Part shown: positions 43,673 to 52,658 of the stretch, in pieces
Layout of the letters: each line of letters starts with the position of its first letter
How positions within the stretch are numbered: the stretch's first letter is position 1
Source: Bacteroidales bacterium UBA4116
GTDB taxonomy: Bacteria; Bacteroidota; Bacteroidia; Bacteroidales; Tannerellaceae
Direction: 5' to 3'
Length of the DNA: 64,000 nucleotides
Assembly: GCA_002381645.1 (NCBI GenBank)
Contig: DFXE01000002.1
Span: 75,446-139,445, forward strand
Translations under genes and position numbers: made by a program
The notes under the pieces: model-generated
The model's database searches: none
Told to the model about the DNA's origin: nothing
What the model saw: only the letters and a program-made list of their open reading frames with translations

Positions 43673-44052
43673 ACTAATTTGACAGCTATTACTTCTATCT
43701 CTACAAGCCCGTTTTTAGGCAATGTTTTAACAGCTATCGCCGAACGTGCAGGAAATGTACCTGTGAATTGCGACGCGTATACTTCGTTCATCGTTCCGAA
43801 ATCACCCATATCGGATAAAAAAACAGTAGTCTTTACCACGTCGTTGATATTATATCCTGATTCCGACAAAATCGCATGAATATTTTTAAATGCCTGAACC
43901 GTTTGTTCTTTTACTCCCCCAGTGACAAACTCTCCCGTAGAAGGATCGATACCTAACTGACCGGACATAAACAATATATTTCCAGCTTGGATTGCCTGGC
44001 TATAGGGTCCAATAGCTGCAGGAGCATTCGATGTTGAAATTACCTTTTTCAT
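43669..44052 (-). CDS. ridA: RidA family reactive-intermediate deaminase
   Basis: 127 residues, the usual length. Contains 'APAAIGPYSQAIQAGN', the catalytic Arg in 'FPARSAIAVKTLP' and the Glu in 'GLVEIEVIAV'. Hydrolyses reactive enamine/imine intermediates made by PLP enzymes such as threonine dehydratase, in the cytoplasm. Last gene of the coaBC-to-ridA run on the minus strand, convergent with the ArnT-like gene and overlapping it at the stop codons. Confidence 0.95.
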   Translation of the reverse strand: MKKVISTSNAPAAIGPYSQAIQAGNILFMSGQLGIDPSTGEFVTGGVKEQTVQAFKNIHAILSESGYNINDVVKTTVFLSDMGDFGTMNEVYASQFTGTFPARSAIAVKTLPKNGLVEIEVIAVKLV

Positions 44053-44059
44053 ATTATAA

Positions 44060-44812
44060 TTATTTTATGATTTGTTCATTCATTCTCTGGCGTATTACTT
44101 CATATATAATAATGGAAGACGCAACGGATACATTTAAAGAACCTATTTTACCGAACTGTGGGATCTTAACAAGATGATCGCTGATACGTATATTATCGGC
44201 AGACACACCGGTATCTTCAGCTCCCATGACAATGGCAACAGGTCCGTCATAAACTACCGATGTATAATTATCCGTTGCTTTTTCGGTAGCGGCAACTACT
44301 TTTACACCGCTATCCTTCAGAAAACGAATAGATTGGTTAATACTCTTTTCTTTGCAGACAGGTAATATATGCAAAGCTCCCGCCGAAGTTTTTATAGCGT
44401 CAGCATTTACTGTTACACTACCCTTGGAAGGAATAACTATCGCATCCACACCGGCACATTCGCAAGTACGGGCAATTGCCCCGAAGTTACGTACATCTGT
44501 AATTCCGTCTAACAAAACGATAAAAGGATTTTTACCCTGTTCATATAATAAAGGTATGATATCTTCTAAACGTTGGTACGTAATGGCAGAAATAAAAGCA
44601 ATAACGCCTTGGTGATTCTTTCGTGTAACACGATCCAAACGTTCACCCGGGACACGTTGGACAGGTATATCCTTACCGGCTAAGGCAGCAAATAATTCTT
44701 TGGAAAGATCGCCTTGCAACTCTCTTTTTACCAATATTTTATCAATTTCTTTACCCGCCTCTACTGCTTCGATAACAGCACGAATACCGAAAATCATTTC
44801 GTTTTCCTTCAT
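44060..44812 (-). CDS. rlmB: 23S rRNA 2'-O-methyltransferase (SpoU/TrmH family)
   Basis: 250 residues. An N-terminal substrate-binding domain (L30e-like, 'IFGIRAVIEAVEAGKEIDKI') precedes the SPOUT knot domain with 'LDGITDVRNFGAIARTCE', 'VMGAEDTGVS' and 'LVKIPQFGKIGSLNVSVA'. The best match in type is RlmB, which methylates the ribose of G2251 in 23S rRNA. It sits one base after recN. Confidence 0.92.
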   Translation of the reverse strand: MKENEMIFGIRAVIEAVEAGKEIDKILVKRELQGDLSKELFAALAGKDIPVQRVPGERLDRVTRKNHQGVIAFISAITYQRLEDIIPLLYEQGKNPFIVLLDGITDVRNFGAIARTCECAGVDAIVIPSKGSVTVNADAIKTSAGALHILPVCKEKSINQSIRFLKDSGVKVVAATEKATDNYTSVVYDGPVAIVMGAEDTGVSADNIRISDHLVKIPQFGKIGSLNVSVASSIIIYEVIRQRMNEQIIK

Positions 44813-44813
44813 A

Positions 44814-46472
44814 TTATAGTTTTAATAACTCACGGGCATTAGCTTTGGATGCTTCAGTTAATGAAGCACCGCTCAACATACGCGCCACTTCATTTATCCG
44901 TTCGTCGTTTGATAGTTTTTTTATTTGTGTCACCGTGTGATTTTCATTATCCTGTTTATAAACAAAATAATGTTCTTTGCCTTTCGATGCGATTTGTGGG
45001 AGATGCGTAATGGCAATAACCTGCATTTTTGCTCCTAATTCCTGCATTATACTTCCCATTTTATCTGCAATATCACCAGATACACCCATATCGACCTCGT
45101 CAAATATTACAGCCGGAAGGGCTGTAAAACCGGCAATCATCGCTTTAATGCATAACATTAACCGCGAGATTTCGCCTCCCGAAGCAGTTTGAGCTACCCG
45201 TTCCAGTTCTCCGCTTTTATTGGCTGAAAAAAGGAATTTCACATCATCCATTCCTTCGCTATCCGGCTCTGTCTTTTGTTCAATATCTACTTTGAAGCGT
45301 GTATTCGGCATCCCTAAAAGAGATAATTTACTAACTAATTCATCAGATATAGATCCGGATACTTTTTTCCTACGCTGGCTTAACTTTTGGGCTTGTTTTA
45401 TGATTTCATGATAGCAGGATTCCATTTGAGAGTTAACGAGCTTTATTTGGTCATCAAATGAATCGATTTGGGTTAATCGTTTTAAATAATCTTCCTGTAA
45501 ATCAAGCAGCTCTTTTACAGTAGATACCCGGTGTTTTTGCTGCAGTGAATAAAGCGTATTCAACCGTTCATTCACCCATTGTAACCGTTCGGGATTAAAT
45601 TCAATATCTTCTTTTAACGTATCAGTTTCCGACGAAAGGTCATTCAGGTCTATGTAAGCAACACGTAACCGTTCAGCGATCTCTTTCGCCTGGGGATAAA
45701 ATCGTTCAATAGTATTCGCAACGGATAACGCTTCTTTTAATAGGCGGACACTCCCCTGCTCTTCTCCGTTCAACAGTTCGGTTATTTTGTAGAGAGACGT
45801 CTTTATTTCTTCTGCATGCGATAATATTTCCAGTTCCTGCTCCAAATCCTCCTGTTCGCCATCTATAAGTTTGGCCTCTGAAAGCTGCTGGAGTTGAAAG
45901 CGGATATAGTCTTCATCCTGTTTTGCCTGTAATGCCCTGTCTGATGTGTCTTTGAATTCTTTTTTCAGTGACTGGTATCGTGCAAATTCTTTTTTATACT
46001 GAATCAGAAGCGGTTCATTTTGTGCCATCAAATCGACTACGTGTAACTGGAATCTGTTATCCGCTAATAACAGGTTTTGATGCTGTGAATGAATATCAAT
46101 CAAACGGCTGCCTAAATCCTTTATGGCATGTAAAGAAACCGGTGAGTCATTTACAAAAGCGCGGGATTTTCCAGAGGCAAATAATTCACGACGGAGAATG
46201 CATATACCCGGATCGTATTCCATTTCATTATCCTGGAAGAATTTTTCCAGTTGATAAGATGAAATATCAAATACAGCTTCTACTACACATTTATCGGCTC
46301 CTGCTTTAATGCTTTTGCTGTCTGCACGTTGTCCCAGTACCAATCCAAGAGCTCCCAGGATAATAGATTTACCTGCTCCGGTTTCTCCTGTTATTACCGT
46401 AAATGAATCATTAAACCGGATATCCAAGCTGTCAATTAATACAAAGTTCCGAATGTAAATTGATTGTAACAT
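44814..46472 (-). CDS. recN: DNA repair protein RecN
   Basis: 552 residues, SMC-like. Walker A 'GETGAGKSIILGAL' near residue 30, a long coiled coil through the middle (~160-360), then 'ASGGEISRLMLCIKAM' signature and 'PAVIFDEVDMGVSGDIADKMG' Walker B. It promotes double-strand break repair by holding DNA ends together. Lies between the DUF4835 gene and rlmB, the usual Bacteroidales order. Confidence 0.96.
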   Translation of the reverse strand: MLQSIYIRNFVLIDSLDIRFNDSFTVITGETGAGKSIILGALGLVLGQRADSKSIKAGADKCVVEAVFDISSYQLEKFFQDNEMEYDPGICILRRELFASGKSRAFVNDSPVSLHAIKDLGSRLIDIHSQHQNLLLADNRFQLHVVDLMAQNEPLLIQYKKEFARYQSLKKEFKDTSDRALQAKQDEDYIRFQLQQLSEAKLIDGEQEDLEQELEILSHAEEIKTSLYKITELLNGEEQGSVRLLKEALSVANTIERFYPQAKEIAERLRVAYIDLNDLSSETDTLKEDIEFNPERLQWVNERLNTLYSLQQKHRVSTVKELLDLQEDYLKRLTQIDSFDDQIKLVNSQMESCYHEIIKQAQKLSQRRKKVSGSISDELVSKLSLLGMPNTRFKVDIEQKTEPDSEGMDDVKFLFSANKSGELERVAQTASGGEISRLMLCIKAMIAGFTALPAVIFDEVDMGVSGDIADKMGSIMQELGAKMQVIAITHLPQIASKGKEHYFVYKQDNENHTVTQIKKLSNDERINEVARMLSGASLTEASKANARELLKL

Positions 46473-46479
46473 AAACCGA

Positions 46480-47403
46480 TTAACGTTTAAGTGCTTCCAG
46501 ACGTGTTGTTTCTGCAGGATACAAATTTGTCAGCATTTTATGACCTTCTTGTTTTTCCTGTGAATTTGCTTTTGAATATATAGCAACTATTTCGTCTAAC
46601 TTAGCATCTGCAAACATCTGCAATAGTACGGATGTAGGACGGGCACTTTTATATTGTTCCAATGCCGGCAGAGATTGTATAACGTTAGTACGGCCCCTGT
46701 CGGGGTTTGCAGCCATTTCGTCAAGACCTCTGCGATGATAATTATACCACATATCCCTGAATGTCTCCGACTGATTTTCAGTAATAGCCGTTATTACAGC
46801 ATGCCGGTTTCTGGTACTCTCAAAAGCTCTCCATCCATTCCAACCCGGCTGTGATTGGCAAAGGTTTACAATTTGTTGAGCCTGCTGAAAGAATGCAGTG
46901 CCGCCTTTAAGAGAAAAACTATCAAAGTCAAAACCAAGTATCAGGTAAATATAATAAACAATGGTTGCCGTAAGGTTACTCTCCAACATGGTTTCGGAAT
47001 ATTCCAACGGAGTAAATTCCTGATATTCAAAATCAAGTTGAACATCCCTGAAATTAAGGGTTGTAGTAGTATAACTGGAATTATACACCGGACGACGCGC
47101 CTGGATTTGTATTTCTGATTTGAAATTATCTCCCTCGCGTTCATTGATTATAATAGTCATATTACATTCAATCTTCTCATTTACGGCAAAGGTAGCATCG
47201 GTCCACTTTCTGTTGTTAACAAATTCCATCAATGCGTTCTGCATAGATGTATAGACCTCTTTTGTACCTTGTATCTTGTCGCTGTTCACAGTTATACGCG
47301 CATTGAATTCATTCTGTGCATTTTGCATATTCTGAGCGTTCAGGGCATTAACTGTTATAATGACAGAAATAAAAATAAATATTATTTTTTTATGTATTAT
47401 CAT
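46480..47403 (-). CDS. DUF4835 family exported protein
   Basis: 307 residues with a signal peptide ending near 'LNAQ'. The mature part has 'FNARITVNSDKIQGTKEVY', 'FVNNRKWTDATF' and 'TLNFRDVQLDFEYQEF', which are characteristic of DUF4835, a protein restricted to Bacteroidota and typically located between coaBC and recN. Links to gliding or type IX secretion have been suggested for relatives, but the role is not established. Its start overlaps the coaBC stop by four bases. Confidence 0.88.
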   Translation of the reverse strand: MIIHKKIIFIFISVIITVNALNAQNMQNAQNEFNARITVNSDKIQGTKEVYTSMQNALMEFVNNRKWTDATFAVNEKIECNMTIIINEREGDNFKSEIQIQARRPVYNSSYTTTTLNFRDVQLDFEYQEFTPLEYSETMLESNLTATIVYYIYLILGFDFDSFSLKGGTAFFQQAQQIVNLCQSQPGWNGWRAFESTRNRHAVITAITENQSETFRDMWYNYHRRGLDEMAANPDRGRTNVIQSLPALEQYKSARPTSVLLQMFADAKLDEIVAIYSKANSQEKQEGHKMLTNLYPAETTRLEALKR

Positions 47404-48602
47404 TCGAATAATTCAACCAATTTATTAACAATATCAGAAGCAACTTCCTGTTTACTTTTCAAGGGGTAATGAGTTTTTTCTCCTTTACTATCTATAATTA
47501 CAATTTTATTCGTATCAACCTGAAAACCGGCTCCGGAATCGCGTAATGAATTTAAAACAATAAAATCAAAATTCTTTTTCTTCAGCTTAACAATGGCATT
47601 TTCGATTTCATTGCCGGTTTCCAAAGCAAATCCTATAAGTTTTTGCTGATTAGTTTTGATTTGTCCTAATGAAGCTGCAATATCTTTATTTGGGATTAAA
47701 TGAAGACTAAGTTTCTCTTCCTTATTCCTCTTAATTTTTTGATTGTAAACGATCTCGGATTTATAATCTGCTACCGCTGCACACAATATGGCCGTATCCA
47801 TTGCCGGATATAACGATGAAGCGACTTGATACATTTCATCTGCCGTTTGTATGTCGATTCTATTAATCGCCGGATGATGTGCGGACAAAGATACCGGACC
47901 GGCAATCAAAGTCACTTCAGCACCTCTACGCGCACATTCTTCCGCAAGAGCAAACCCCATCTTGCCGGAAGAATAATTTCCTATAAAACGGACGGGATCA
48001 ATGGCTTCATACGTAGGACCTGCCGTTATTAATATCTTTTTTTTTTGAAGGTCCTGTCGGGAAGAAAAAAAAGTTTCCAGATTCCGGATAATAGTGTCCG
48101 GTTCTTCCATCCGTCCTTTACCTATTAAATGGCTTGCAAGTTCTCCTTCCGACGGTTCAATAATATAATTTCCGAAAGAACGAAGCCTTTCCATATTTTG
48201 TTGGGTTGATGGATGTGCAAACATATCCAGATCCATGGCTGGAGCAATAAAAACCGGTGCTTTACAAGATAAATAAGTTGTAATAAGCATATTATCGGCA
48301 ATACCATTTGCCAATTTACCGATAGTAGAAGCTGTAGCCGGAGCTATAAGCATAACATCAGCCCATAATCCTAAATCAACATGACTGTTCCATGTACCAT
48401 CACGATTAGAAAAAAAATCACTTATAACCGGTTTACTACTTAAGGTAGATAGCGTAAGAGGAGTAATAAACTCTTTCCCTGAAGGAGTTATCACGACCTG
48501 AACTTCAGCTCCTTTCTTTATTAAACCACGGATAATATATGCGGCTTTGTATGCTGCTATGCTACCTGTAATACCTAATATTATTTTTTTTCCGCTCAGC
48601 AT
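47400..48602 (-). CDS. coaBC: CoaBC: phosphopantothenoylcysteine synthetase/decarboxylase
   Basis: 400 residues, bifunctional in coenzyme A synthesis. The N-terminal flavin-dependent decarboxylase domain has 'ILGITGSIAAYKAAYI' and 'APAMDLDMFAHPSTQQN'; the C-terminal synthetase domain has 'ITAGPTYEAIDPVRFIGNYS' and 'AAVADYKSE'. I chose the ATG at 48602 because the family starts with '(M)LSGKKIILGITG'; the frame also contains a TTG nine codons earlier with no support. Confidence 0.95.
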   Translation of the reverse strand: MLSGKKIILGITGSIAAYKAAYIIRGLIKKGAEVQVVITPSGKEFITPLTLSTLSSKPVISDFFSNRDGTWNSHVDLGLWADVMLIAPATASTIGKLANGIADNMLITTYLSCKAPVFIAPAMDLDMFAHPSTQQNMERLRSFGNYIIEPSEGELASHLIGKGRMEEPDTIIRNLETFFSSRQDLQKKKILITAGPTYEAIDPVRFIGNYSSGKMGFALAEECARRGAEVTLIAGPVSLSAHHPAINRIDIQTADEMYQVASSLYPAMDTAILCAAVADYKSEIVYNQKIKRNKEEKLSLHLIPNKDIAASLGQIKTNQQKLIGFALETGNEIENAIVKLKKKNFDFIVLNSLRDSGAGFQVDTNKIVIIDSKGEKTHYPLKSKQEVASDIVNKLVELFE

Positions 48603-48657
48603 CTTATTCTTTGCAAACTCTAAGTTCAATATTTAAACGTCTGATCTAGCAGAATTA

Positions 48658-49809
48658 TTACAAACGCAACATTAAAATATCTTTTGCAACTTCTGCATTG
48701 ATATTTCCATGTTCTCCCAATTTCCAACCCATTTGCATAATCGGTTCGACTAAGCTGTTCAAATCTGATATTGAAATACCATATTCATTTAAGCGGGTCT
48801 TTAAGCCCATATCTTTAAAAAAACGTTCCACAGACTCAATCGTTTTATCAACACGTCCCGAAGTCTCACCTTCAGTAATATTAAATACAACTTCTCCTAA
48901 GCGTACAATTTTTTCTTCTTTTTCTTTTCGCATATAAGTCATCACTCCAGGAAGAATCACAGCTAATGTTTCTGCATGATCTAACCCGAATTGAGCCGTC
49001 AATCCATAACCGATCCTATGTGAGGACCAATCCTGAGGAACTCCCTGGCCGATCCATCCGTTTAAGGCATTGGTAGCCGCCCACATCAGATTAGCCCGTA
49101 TATCATAATCATTAGGATATTCTAACACCTTATATCCTTCCTCAACAATTATTTTCATCAGGCTTTCCGAAAATGAATCCTGTACCTTTGCATTTACCGG
49201 ATAGGTAAGATATTGTTCGACAACATGAATAAAAGAATCTACCACTCCATTAGCAACCTGGTGTACCGGGAGAGAATAGGTTACTTCCGGATCCATAACA
49301 GCAAATTTGGGAAAAACAAGCGGACTGGCAAAGTTCAGTTTCTTATTTAATGCCGCATGTGTAATCACAGCCCGTTCATTCATTTCAGAACCCGTAGCGG
49401 CCAAAGTGAGCACGACACCTAAGGGCATTGCTTGCTTTATGTTAATCCCTTTAGATAAAATATCCCAGGGTTCTCCATCAAATAGAACAGCACTTGCGAT
49501 AAATTTGGTTGCATCTATTACAGAACCTCCTCCAACAGCAAGCAGAAAATCCACTTTTTCTTTCTTTACAATTTCCACCGCTTTCAGGCATGTCTCGTAA
49601 TGCGGGTTAGCCTCAATACCGCCAAACTCGAAAACGGTATATTGACTTAAAGCTTCAACAACCTGTGAGTAAATACCATTTTTCTTTATACTGCCACCTC
49701 CGTAAACCAGCAATACTTTTTTATTTTCAGGAATCAGCTCCGGTAAAAGTGCAATCGTTCCTTTCCCAAAAACAACTTTAACCGGATTACAGAAAGCAAA
49801 ATTATTCAT
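48658..49809 (-). CDS. Iron-containing alcohol dehydrogenase (YqhD/BDH-like)
   Basis: 383 residues. NAD(P)-binding 'GGGSIKKNG' and 'AVGGGSVIDATKFIA' are present, as are metal ligands in 'GVVDSFIHVVEQYL' and 'GLDHAETLAVILPG'. The Gly-Gly-Gly-Ser/'IKKNG' type points to the NADP-dependent YqhD/butanol dehydrogenase group, which reduces short aldehydes. It lies inside an otherwise DNA-replication and CoA gene run (between the exonuclease and coaBC), where this enzyme is not a standard member. Confidence 0.93.
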   Translation of the reverse strand: MNNFAFCNPVKVVFGKGTIALLPELIPENKKVLLVYGGGSIKKNGIYSQVVEALSQYTVFEFGGIEANPHYETCLKAVEIVKKEKVDFLLAVGGGSVIDATKFIASAVLFDGEPWDILSKGINIKQAMPLGVVLTLAATGSEMNERAVITHAALNKKLNFASPLVFPKFAVMDPEVTYSLPVHQVANGVVDSFIHVVEQYLTYPVNAKVQDSFSESLMKIIVEEGYKVLEYPNDYDIRANLMWAATNALNGWIGQGVPQDWSSHRIGYGLTAQFGLDHAETLAVILPGVMTYMRKEKEEKIVRLGEVVFNITEGETSGRVDKTIESVERFFKDMGLKTRLNEYGISISDLNSLVEPIMQMGWKLGEHGNINAEVAKDILMLRL

Positions 49810-49812
49810 CTT

Positions 49813-50583
49813 CTATTTGGAATTAAAACCTCTTAATTTGATTTCAGTAAGCATCTTCTTTGTATTCAACGGGAAATCACCATTCATAATCCAGGAATAA
49901 TATCCCGGATCTTTTTGCAAAACTTCAGATACCAATTGTCCTTTATATTTTCCAAAATTAATCACTTCTTCTCCTTTTTCATTATAAACCATACGTCCGG
50001 CAAAATCTACATTATTTGTAAAACTGGAATATTTTGAGAGGAAATGAATATCGTTTTCAAGATCGGGGTACTTATCCAACTGGGCTTTTAAGATTTCATA
50101 AGTGGCCATCGTATCTGCTTCTGCCGTATGCGCATTTTCCAATTCTTTATCACAGTAAAACTTATATGCGGCAGCCAATGTCCGTTGTTCCATCTTATGA
50201 AAAATCGTTTGAACATCTACAAATTTTCGGCGATTCAAATCAATATCTACTCCGGCTCGAAGAAATTCTTCTACCAGCATGGGTATATCGAACCGGTTAG
50301 AATTGAAACCGGCCAAATCGCAACCTTCAATTTGCGACGCAAGAGATTTTGCTATTTCTTTAAATGTAGGGCAATCTTTCACATCATCATCCGTAATGCC
50401 ATGAATAGCTGTTGATTCCGGAGGTATAGGCATTCCGGGGTTTATCCTACGCGTTTTAGACTCCTCTTTGCCATTGGGATGTACCTTGACATAGGAAATT
50501 TCAATAATACGATCCTTTACAATATTAATACCCGTTGTCTCCAAATCAAAGAAGACTAACGGGTTCTTCAAATTTAACTGCAT
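49813..50583 (-). CDS. DnaQ-like 3'-5' exonuclease with DUF3820-like tail
   Basis: 256 residues. DEDDh exonuclease: 'VFFDLETTGINIVKDRI' (Exo I), 'LAGFNSNRFDIPMLVEEF' (Exo II) and 'AHTAEADTMATYEIL' (Exo III, His then Asp). The C-terminal ~50 residues ('INFGKYKGQLVSEV', 'PGYYSWIMNGDFP') resemble the DUF3820 module. It may act as proofreading subunit or repair exonuclease; next to dnaN (10-base gap) the former is plausible. Confidence 0.92.
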   Translation of the reverse strand: MQLNLKNPLVFFDLETTGINIVKDRIIEISYVKVHPNGKEESKTRRINPGMPIPPESTAIHGITDDDVKDCPTFKEIAKSLASQIEGCDLAGFNSNRFDIPMLVEEFLRAGVDIDLNRRKFVDVQTIFHKMEQRTLAAAYKFYCDKELENAHTAEADTMATYEILKAQLDKYPDLENDIHFLSKYSSFTNNVDFAGRMVYNEKGEEVINFGKYKGQLVSEVLQKDPGYYSWIMNGDFPLNTKKMLTEIKLRGFNSK

Positions 50584-50593
50584 TCGTTATTTG

Positions 50594-51718
50594 TTAGTCG
50601 TTCAACATCATAGGCATGAGCAACATCAACACTTCTTCATTCTCATCATTTTCTGTTGGTACTATTACTCCGGCACGGGAAGGATCTGCTAACTCAAGAA
50701 CTATTTCTTCTGAGGCTATATTACTTAATATTTCAATCAGGTAAGTAGCTTTAAAACCTATTTTCAATTCGGCTCCGTCATATTGGCATGCTATTTTTTC
50801 TTCAGCAGAGATAGAAAAATCAATATCCTGGGCGGATACCATCATCTGGTTCTCCGTTAAATGTAATTTGATAAGACTACTTGCCGCATTTGAAAATACA
50901 GACACGCGTTTCAAGGCATTCAGAAAAGATATCCGGTCAATGGTAACTTTGTAAGGGTTTTCCTGCGGGATTACACTATTATAATTAGGATAACGACCTT
51001 CAATCAAACGACAAACCATTTCAAAGTTCGGAGAAGTAATGTATGCGTTATTTTCATCGAACTTTATTTCAATCATTGCCGATTCTTTTCCTAATACACT
51101 TCTTAATAAGTTAGAAGGTTTTTTGGGTAATATAAAAGAGGCTTTCTCCGGTGACTGAATGGATAAATTCCGAAGACGAACCAATTTATGTCCGTCTGAT
51201 GCTACGAAGGTAAGGTTATCCGTATGAATATCAAAATAAACCCCATTCATGACAGGGCGCAATTCATCATCGGCAGTAGCGAACAAGGAACGGCTGATAC
51301 CACTTAATAAAACCTGGGCATCAATGGAAATCGATGTATAGGAATCTGTCAATGGTTTTTGTTGAGGATAAGCCTCTCCTTTTTCACCCATAAAATTGTA
51401 TTGACCGTTTTCAAAAAATACGTCTATGGCAAGATTATCATCATTGATAACAAATTTCAACGGTTGTTCCGGAAGTTCCTTCAACGGCTCTAGCAGAATC
51501 TTTGCCGGTATGGCAAATTGTCCGGACCCTTCACCATTCATTACCTCCATGGAAGTAACCATACGTGTTTCAACATCGGAAGCCGTAATAGTTAATTTAT
51601 TACCATCCAAATCAAAAAGGAAATCATCCAGGATAGGCAAAGAATTCTTTGACGCAATAACTTTGCTTATTGATTGTAAGCGAGATAATAGCGCAGTACT
51701 AGATACATTGAATTTCAT
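50594..51718 (-). CDS. dnaN: DNA polymerase III beta sliding clamp
   Basis: 374 residues with three beta-clamp domains. Starts 'MKFNVSSTALLSRLQSISKV', contains 'ATDDELRPVMNGVYFDI' and 'FVASDGHKLVRL', and ends 'EVLMLLMPMMLND', a typical C-terminus of Bacteroidota clamps (usually PM-L/R). It encircles DNA and tethers polymerase. First gene of the dnaN-exonuclease-ADH-coaBC run; a -7 box lies at 51763-51770. dnaA is not adjacent, as is usual in this phylum. Confidence 0.97.
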   Translation of the reverse strand: MKFNVSSTALLSRLQSISKVIASKNSLPILDDFLFDLDGNKLTITASDVETRMVTSMEVMNGEGSGQFAIPAKILLEPLKELPEQPLKFVINDDNLAIDVFFENGQYNFMGEKGEAYPQQKPLTDSYTSISIDAQVLLSGISRSLFATADDELRPVMNGVYFDIHTDNLTFVASDGHKLVRLRNLSIQSPEKASFILPKKPSNLLRSVLGKESAMIEIKFDENNAYITSPNFEMVCRLIEGRYPNYNSVIPQENPYKVTIDRISFLNALKRVSVFSNAASSLIKLHLTENQMMVSAQDIDFSISAEEKIACQYDGAELKIGFKATYLIEILSNIASEEIVLELADPSRAGVIVPTENDENEEVLMLLMPMMLND

Positions 51719-51762
51719 AGCTCTTAATTATTTATTTTATTTCATTACTAAATTAAGCTGAA

Positions 51763-51770
51763 CAAAAATA
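51763..51770 (-). promoter_or_regulatory. -7 box for dnaN
   Basis: TATTTTTG on the minus strand, 44 bases before the dnaN ATG. Confidence 0.4.
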
Positions 51771-51841
51771 AGAATTTATTTCTATTGATACTATCAGCCT
51801 CTTAAAAAGTTATACACACCCTTTCAAAAAGTACTACATAA

Positions 51842-51878
51842 AAAAACTTCCCCACAGCAAAGCTGAGAGGAAGTTTTT
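51842..51878 (-). terminator. Terminator after the rpmB-rpmG-DUF4295 unit
   Basis: 10-bp stem (51842-51851 with 51869-51878, AAAAACTTCC) with an inner AGC/GCT pair; the minus strand continues with a run of T. It lies 20 bases past the DUF4295 stop. Confidence 0.85.
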
Positions 51879-51898
51879 AATATTATAATATAAGCTTT

Positions 51899-52051
51899 TT
51901 ATTTTGCAAAAAAGTCTTTTACAGATTCATTAGGAACCATTTCTTCCTGAAATATATAGGCACCGGTTTTGGGTGATTTAACCATCTTGATTACCTTTGA
52001 ATAGGTACGACCGTCACCTTTCTTAAATGATGCAACTGCTTTTTTAGCCAT
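51899..52051 (-). CDS. DUF4295 small basic protein
   Basis: 50 residues, starting 'MAKKAVASFKKGDGRTYSKV' and ending 'VKDFFAK'. This is the DUF4295 family of Bacteroidota, found directly after rpmG. Its basic composition and constant position beside ribosomal protein genes suggest a ribosome-associated protein, but the role is unproven. The ATG is 15 bases after the rpmG stop. In many relatives ftsY follows; here a terminator does. Confidence 0.9.
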   Translation of the reverse strand: MAKKAVASFKKGDGRTYSKVIKMVKSPKTGAYIFQEEMVPNESVKDFFAK

Positions 52052-52066
52052 TCTTTAAATCTCCTA

Positions 52067-52255
52067 TTACTTTATTTCTTTATGTAAAGTCATTTTCTTA
52101 AGGATAGGATTGTATTTTTTCAATTCTAACCTTTGAGTAGTGTTTTTTCTGTTTTTGGTAGTAATGTATCTTGAGGTTCCCGGCATACCGCTTTCTTTAT
52201 GTTCGGTACATTCCAAAATAACCTGAACCCTATTACCTTTAGCTTTTTTTGCCAT
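52067..52255 (-). CDS. rpmG: 50S ribosomal protein L33
   Basis: 62 residues: 'MAKKAKGNRVQVILECTEHK' then 'TSRYITTKNRKNTTQRLELKKYNP' features and 'KKMTLHKEIK'. Only one Cys is left at the zinc-ribbon positions, so this is the zinc-free (C-minus) type. Second gene of the L28-L33-DUF4295 operon. Confidence 0.97.
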   Translation of the reverse strand: MAKKAKGNRVQVILECTEHKESGMPGTSRYITTKNRKNTTQRLELKKYNPILKKMTLHKEIK

Positions 52256-52277
52256 TTTTTATTTCCTTTCCTCTTAA

Positions 52278-52517
52278 TTAAGAATTTAAATATCCTTTAT
52301 CAGCCGCACTTTTGATTGCTGCATCCAATCCTAATTTATTTATTGTACGCAATCCTGCTGCTGAAATGTTCAGACTGATCCAACAGTCTTGTTCCACCCA
52401 GTAGAACTTTTTAGTAAACAAGTTAACATTAAATTTACGCTTCGTTCTTTTATTAGAGTGGGAAACGTTGTTGCCAACCATTGCTTTCTTTCCGGTAATT
52501 TGACAAATCTTAGACAT
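52278..52517 (-). CDS. rpmB: 50S ribosomal protein L28
   Basis: 79 residues beginning 'MSKICQITGKKAMVGNNVSH', followed by 'SNKRTKRKFNVNLFTKKFYW' and 'RTINKLGLDAAIKSAA'. Family length and motifs are complete. It leads the operon; rpmG starts 22 bases later. Confidence 0.97.
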   Translation of the reverse strand: MSKICQITGKKAMVGNNVSHSNKRTKRKFNVNLFTKKFYWVEQDCWISLNISAAGLRTINKLGLDAAIKSAADKGYLNS

Positions 52518-52612
52518 CTCTTTATCTTATTTTATTATTTGCTCTTTAAACAATACCATTCTCACAATCAGGGCGCAAAGTAAAGCATAAAAATTAATTT
52601 AAACAACTATTT

Positions 52613-52650
52613 TCCCTGATAATTGAAAAGAATTATTTAATTTTCAGGGA
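52613..52650 (-). terminator. Possible weak terminator after the peroxidase gene
   Basis: TCCCTGA (52613-52619) can pair with TCAGGGA (52644-52650), 8 bases past the stop of the peroxidase gene; the loop is long and the T-run poor. Confidence 0.35.
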
Positions 52651-52658
52651 TATTGTTC

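Noticed and set aside
48603..48629. TTG start nine codons before coaBC
   Set aside because: The extra codons do not match the family and the ATG at 48602 fits.
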